Assembly (NCBI GenBank): GCA_000024525.1 | Contig: CP001769.1 | Location: forward strand, 7,721,001 to 7,785,000 | Source of the DNA: Spirosoma linguale DSM 74 | Lineage (GTDB): Bacteria > Bacteroidota > Bacteroidia > Cytophagales > Spirosomataceae | Length of the DNA: 64,000 nucleotides | Reading direction: 5' to 3' | Shown: piece by piece, positions 61,520 to 64,000 of the stretch | Numbering within the stretch: position 1 is the stretch's first letter | How the letters are laid out: each line of letters starts with the position of its first letter | Notes under the pieces: model-generated | What the model saw: only the letters and a program-made list of their open reading frames with translations | What the model was told of the DNA's origin: nothing | The model's database searches: none | Program-made: the position numbers and the translations under genes

Positions 61520-62818
61520 TCAATAAAAAAGTTGCTTATCGGTTGCGTTAGCAAAGTTATTAAGTCTGATCGTTACATTCGTTCCTTTTCCCATCTGACT
61601 GTCGATGAGCAGCTCACCCTGGTTGAGCCGCATGAACTCCCGGCATAGCTCCAGGCCCAGCCCCGTCCCTTTCTCGCCCGCCGTGCCCCGGCTGGGAATG
61701 ACCTGCCCCGGCAACGAGGCCGGTCGGCTGATGGGCATACCCACCCCCGAGTCGGTGATGCGCAGCCAGCCGGTGTGGTCATGCTGGCCGGTGCTGACGT
61801 GAATGGAGCCGCCCGCCGGGGTGAACTTAATGGCGTTGTGGAGCAGGTTGCGCAGCACAATCTGGAGTTGGAGCTCATCGGCTACCACCCGGGCAGGCTG
61901 CAAGCAGGTGGTAAGGGCGAGGTTTTTTTCTTTCAGTTCAGCGGTGTAGAGGTAGAGGACCGATTCGATGAGTTGGGTCAGGTCGAGGGTAGTGGGTCGG
62001 GCCAGGAGTTGGTCACGCTGGAGCATGGACCAGTGGAGCAGGTTGTCCAGGGCCAGGTAGACGCCATCGACCATCTGCATGAGCCGACCGGTACGTTGCT
62101 GGAAGTCGAGCGGTGTGATGTAGCCATCGTGTATGCCCATGAGTTGGGTTTTGAGGCTGGCGATGGGGCTGCGCAGGTCGTGGCCAATGATGCCGAACAG
62201 CTTATCTTTAATGTCAATGCTTTTTGTAAGCTGTTCGTTTTTCTTGACGAGCGCTTCTTCGGCTGATCTAATCAGTTTTTGGGTAAAGTAATTGAAGTAG
62301 ATGAGGCAACTGAAAACCGAAAATCCATTGAGAAGTTGTCCTACTTCAAAAGGCTGGTCGAGGAACTTCATGATGATGATTCGATACGCCTGGAAGGTAA
62401 CACCCAAAAGTACCACAATCACTATCGACTGCTTCATCTCAAATAAGATGATTGTACCGATAGCCATCAGTATCAGCATGAGTTCCGGATGCATGTCTTT
62501 TTTGTTCAGAGTGATATCCAGCCAAAAAGCCAGCAGCGAACTTGTATAACTTACGGCAATGAGGTAACAGGAGGCCAGTTGTAGCCTTAACCGGTAGGTC
62601 AGCCAAAGTACGGGTATCAGACAGAACGTGAAGACGATTGAGTTAGATATAGCCGAGCGGTAATCCTGGACATAGAGGTTTACGAAAAAAGAGAAAATGG
62701 TTAAGAGTAGTACAAACCAGGTGATGATGAGCAGCGATCTGAACCGAAATAACTCAAGCCCTGTCAGGTTTGGGTTGTTCGGAAATATCATTAATTGTAA
62801 GTTGTTGATTGGTGGCAT
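61520..62818 (-). CDS. Membrane sensor histidine kinase (complete copy)
   Basis: 432 residues. Six or so membrane helices about 30-190 (LLIITWFVLLLTIFSFFVNL, SIVIVVLLGVTFQAYRI), then a short coiled-coil, DHp domain with phospho-acceptor His213 in KLFGIIGHDLRSPIASLKTQ, and ATPase: N box RNLLHNAIKFTPAGG, G1 DSGVGMPI, G2 KGTGLGLELCREFM. Standard class I kinase. It lies downstream of a paralogue and a LytTR regulator on the same strand, probably in one operon. The ATPase DNA is almost identical to that of the next gene. Alternative start at 62791. Confidence 0.9.
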   Translation of the reverse strand: MPPINNLQLMIFPNNPNLTGLELFRFRSLLIITWFVLLLTIFSFFVNLYVQDYRSAISNSIVFTFCLIPVLWLTYRLRLQLASCYLIAVSYTSSLLAFWLDITLNKKDMHPELMLILMAIGTIILFEMKQSIVIVVLLGVTFQAYRIIIMKFLDQPFEVGQLLNGFSVFSCLIYFNYFTQKLIRSAEEALVKKNEQLTKSIDIKDKLFGIIGHDLRSPIASLKTQLMGIHDGYITPLDFQQRTGRLMQMVDGVYLALDNLLHWSMLQRDQLLARPTTLDLTQLIESVLYLYTAELKEKNLALTTCLQPARVVADELQLQIVLRNLLHNAIKFTPAGGSIHVSTGQHDHTGWLRITDSGVGMPISRPASLPGQVIPSRGTAGEKGTGLGLELCREFMRLNQGELLIDSQMGKGTNVTIRLNNFANATDKQLFY

Positions 62819-62890
62819 GATGTTAGTTTAGGTGTGTCAATAAACAAGCATCGACTTTTTGCGTGTGAGTGACGCTGGCTATTTCTGCCG

Positions 62891-63838
62891 CTAACTTACT
62901 GCACTGTCAAAGCGAGCGGTTACATTCGTTCCTTTTCCCATCTGACTGTCGATGAGCAGCTCACCCTGGTTGAGCCGCATGAACTCCCGGCATAGCTCCA
63001 GGCCCAGCCCCGTCCCTTTCTCGCCCGCCGTGCCCCGGCTGGGAATGACCTGCCCCGACAACGAGGCCGGTCGGCTGATGGGCATACCCACCCCCGAGTC
63101 GGTGATGCGCAGCCAGCCGGTGTGGTCATGCTGGCCGGTGCTGACGTGAATGGAGCCGCCCGCCGGGGTGAACTTAATGGCGTTGTGGAGCAGGTCGTGG
63201 CCAATGATGCCGAACAGCTTATCTTTTAATGAATTAGCGTTGATGAGCATATAGTTCTGTTCACTAATCTCCCGCTGCATCTTAAGCGCTGTTCTCCTGA
63301 CAATGTAGCCAAAGTAAATGATTAGGCTGAAAACAGTAGTTCCGTCTACAAAGTGGCCGATCTCGAATGGAGTAAGGATATAATAAATGAGAAGTACTCT
63401 ACATAAAAAATAGGTGAAGGCCGTTAGTAGAGCCATCAATAACGAGGCTTTTCCGTCGAGTAGAATCAGCGACATAATGCAAAGACCTGTTATGTGTAAG
63501 TCCAGGTCAGTCTCATGACCTGTGGCTAGCCTCAGGAAAAAGGCGAGGAGTATCGTAATGTACAAAGATCCGACACAATACCAGGCAGCGCGGTTTATTT
63601 TGTGTTTATAGGCAAGCCAAAGCGTAGGCAGATACGAAAAGATAATATTAAATGCGTTGCTGAACACCCTGTCGTATTTGTGAAAATAAGCGTTGGCAAT
63701 TGCAACAAGAATCATTACTGCAATGAGTAGCCAGGCAATGTTGAGCAAGGTCATGAACCTGAATCTGTCATACGGAGACAGTAATTCCAATCCATACCTT
63801 GGAAATAACCTTCGTTGTATACTCGATAACGAGTGCAT
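62891..63838 (-). CDS. Histidine-kinase paralogue lacking the dimerisation/phosphotransfer domain
   Basis: 315 residues from ATG 63838 (an ATG at 63913 overlaps the upstream gene and is rejected). Similar sensor half of membrane helices about 30-190 with a diverged sequence. After KDKLFGIIGHDL it jumps directly to LHNAIKFTPAGG: relative to the gene at 61520-62818, 330 bp (110 codons, residues 216-325) are absent, in frame. His214 is kept but the four-helix DHp bundle and most of the first ATPase half are gone. G1 and G2 boxes remain. Probably not an active autokinase; it might be a signal-binding or dominant-negative partner, or decaying. Confidence 0.85.
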   Translation of the reverse strand: MHSLSSIQRRLFPRYGLELLSPYDRFRFMTLLNIAWLLIAVMILVAIANAYFHKYDRVFSNAFNIIFSYLPTLWLAYKHKINRAAWYCVGSLYITILLAFFLRLATGHETDLDLHITGLCIMSLILLDGKASLLMALLTAFTYFLCRVLLIYYILTPFEIGHFVDGTTVFSLIIYFGYIVRRTALKMQREISEQNYMLINANSLKDKLFGIIGHDLLHNAIKFTPAGGSIHVSTGQHDHTGWLRITDSGVGMPISRPASLSGQVIPSRGTAGEKGTGLGLELCREFMRLNQGELLIDSQMGKGTNVTARFDSAVS

Positions 63839-63842
63839 AATG

Positions 63843-64000
63843 TTAGTTTGACTTGGCGCTAATGCCAAGCTTTTGCATTTGCTCCTGTACCGTAGGCTGA
63901 TAGGTAATACCAATGGGAATCTTAGTAGTTTTGATCCAGACTGCTTTTGATTCCAGGCGTTTCAGGTGGGTAACGTTGATGATATACGATTTATGAATAC
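63843..64000 (-). CDS. LytTR-family response regulator, C-terminal end (cut by window edge)
   Basis: Only the last 52 codons are visible: IHKSYIINVTHLKRLESKAV followed by WIKTTKIPIGITYQPTVQEQ and a short tail to the TAA at 63843. This is the end of a LytTR DNA-binding domain (HKSYIINVxHL... IPIGxxY). It stops 4 bp before the start of the shortened kinase gene, so the regulator and kinases form an operon. The receiver domain lies outside the window. Confidence 0.85.
   Translation of the reverse strand, partial: IHKSYIINVTHLKRLESKAVWIKTTKIPIGITYQPTVQEQMQKLGISAKSN

Noticed and set aside
1..64000. CRISPR array, tRNA or rRNA genes
   Set aside because: No regularly spaced direct repeats and no cloverleaf or rRNA-like sequence were noticed; a covariance search would be needed to exclude a single tRNA.

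Overview
The window looks like a chromosomal segment of a Cytophagales bacterium (phylum Bacteroidota), closest in style to Spirosoma and relatives. Evidence: two TonB-dependent receptors with N-terminal carboxypeptidase-regulatory-like domains, a secreted protein with a gliding-motility/type IX secretion C-terminal domain, SusD-free receptor loci, TAnnTTTG-like promoters, and housekeeping genes (ribBA, lysS, tsaB, coaX, cold-shock protein, thioredoxin, YbaB) of Bacteroidota type. Genus assignment is inference. No tRNA, rRNA or CRISPR array was seen.

Layout. 1-13 kb: mostly minus strand; an O-methyltransferase fragment, a secreted unknown, an FAD sugar-lactone oxidase-like enzyme, and a surface nutrient module (TonB receptor, beta-helix lipoprotein, purple-acid-phosphatase-like enzyme, YncE-like propeller, then a second receptor). 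13-16.3 kb: a PfkB sugar kinase overlapping an AGE-family epimerase, then a secreted NTF2-like protein. 16.5-29.7 kb: housekeeping genes (thioredoxin, ribBA, T9SS cargo, YbaB, GT2, PspC, cold shock, lysS, SPFH protein, small RHH-like protein, coaX, tsaB) and a TetR regulator facing an unknown HTH-ended protein. 30.1-41.2 kb: a compact plus-strand exopolysaccharide cluster: Wza-like export protein, Wzc-like tyrosine kinase, initiating sugar transferase, flippase, polymerase candidate, three glycosyltransferases, hexapeptide acyltransferase. 41.3-47.9 kb: two paralogous Tat/lipoprotein-like SGNH esterases around a GH10 xylanase, an IS630-family element with a split transposase, and long gene-poor stretches. 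47.9-61.3 kb: more surface-glycan genes (two SDR epimerases, WecG/TagA-type GT26, GT9, PagL-like lipid A deacylase, Wzi-like protein, GT39, GT2, and CpsB-type phosphatase, the expected partner of the Wzc kinase 27 kb away). 61.5-64 kb: two tandem sensor kinases and the end of a LytTR response regulator.

How it fits together: precursors are made and assembled on lipid carrier by the sugar transferase and glycosyltransferases, flipped and polymerised by the flippase/polymerase pair, length-controlled and exported by Wzc/Wza, anchored by Wzi, and the tyrosine-phosphorylation cycle is closed by the CpsB phosphatase. The GH10 enzyme and the two esterases may trim or de-esterify this glycan or a similar plant glycan.

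Most unusual features: (1) at least fifteen intergenic inverted repeats, up to 55 bp per arm, each of unrelated sequence, found at gene ends and also between divergent genes, and overlapping stop codons in some cases; (2) two tandem histidine kinases whose ATPase domains are almost identical in DNA while their sensor halves have diverged, the second lacking exactly 330 bp (the whole dimerisation/phosphotransfer region) across a 6-bp microhomology.
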